Shown here: positions 63,792-64,000 of the stretch, piece after piece
Position numbering within the stretch: position 1 is the first letter of the stretch
Layout: every line of letters starts with the position of its first letter
Source: Parasegetibacter sp. NRK P23
GTDB lineage: Bacteria; Bacteroidota; Bacteroidia; Chitinophagales; Chitinophagaceae
Assembly: GCF_023721715.1 (NCBI RefSeq)
Contig: NZ_JAMDLG010000001.1
Span: 62,001-126,000 of the forward strand
Reading direction: 5' to 3'
Length of the DNA: 64,000 bases
The notes under the pieces: generated by a model
What the model was told of the DNA's origin: nothing
What the model saw: only the letters and a program-made list of their open reading frames with translations
The model's database searches: none
Made by a program: the position numbers and the translations under genes

Positions 63792-64000
63792 GGCTTTTTT
63801 CTTTAAAATTAAACCCAGGATAAACCCGGAAAAATGATTTGCGCCGTGCGGACAACGTACTGCGGCATACGATGAATCACGCGTGTTCAAAGCCGTTCGT
63901 CATGCCTTGCTGCTTTCTATCGTGCTTTTCCTGCTGTTGGGCGATAATTGCATTCATTCAGCGCAAATCTTGATAGCTTTAAAGAACAGATTTCATGAAA

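Noticed and set aside
63792-64000. possible start of a gene at the right edge (ATG near 63995)
   Set aside because: Only two codons are visible and there is no convincing promoter element, so nothing can be supported.

Overview
The window is a stretch of chromosome from a member of the Bacteroidota, most likely the family Chitinophagaceae or a close relative. The signs are many promoters of the Bacteroidota form (TAnnTTTG at -7, sometimes with TTG about 19 bp upstream), a type IX secretion / gliding-motility C-terminal domain protein, a PF14121-type porin, an HYC_CC_PP protein, a PafA-type alkaline phosphatase and a TonB-dependent receptor. I see no phage, insertion sequence, CRISPR array, tRNA or rRNA. 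Most of the window is housekeeping and envelope genes in short operons.

Layout. 1-7.3 kb (minus strand): a Kdp potassium uptake locus. It runs sigma-54 activator, a 27-codon membrane micro-ORF, kdpF, kdpA, kdpB, kdpC, an outer-membrane porin, then the first codons of kdpD at the left edge. A -24/-12 element sits just upstream of the micro-ORF. 7.4-13.6 kb: ftsE, a GT2 glycosyltransferase, and on the other strand a surface-glycan operon (sugar dehydrogenase, deacetylase, two GT-B type transferases). 13.7-20.5 kb (plus): rpsO, pnp, prmA, plsY, an M48 lipoprotein peptidase, a YdeI/OmdA-like protein and a DinB-like protein. 20.4-33.2 kb (mostly minus): dnaG, an NlpE-like lipoprotein, a PAS sensor kinase, a DUF2452-like protein, a bestrophin, a Usp-like protein, a two-component pair, sucC and a T9SS-sorted adhesin-like protein. 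33.2-36.2 kb: purine nucleoside phosphorylase and a large porin.

36.2-41.3 kb (plus) is the most distinctive part. It is a heavy-metal (probably copper) handling island: an HYC_CC_PP protein, an HMA domain fused to a metallothionein-like Cys-rich tail, a second secreted HMA protein, an outer-membrane barrel, an AraC-type regulator with an HMA-like N-terminus, and a TonB-dependent receptor. The receptor's start region carries a palindrome (TTTAGACATGTCTAAA) whose half-sites and spacing match a site in front of the DtxR/MntR-like gene 15 kb away. That suggests one metal-responsive regulator for both.

41.3-41.8 kb holds a small array of REP-like repeats. 41.8-64 kb: an alpha-oxoamine synthase (sphingolipid or sulfonolipid type), pafA, an M16 peptidase, a LacI regulator, icd, a Crp-like regulator, mntR plus an Nramp-Usp fusion, a GT35-like phosphorylase homologue that lacks the PLP lysine, an ABC-F protein, a DUF4197 protein, a second PAS kinase and a ClC transporter with CBS domains.

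Several start codons were moved inward from the longest possible reading frame because a recognisable promoter lies inside the longer version; each case is stated. All family calls come from reading motifs by eye. No database search was run.
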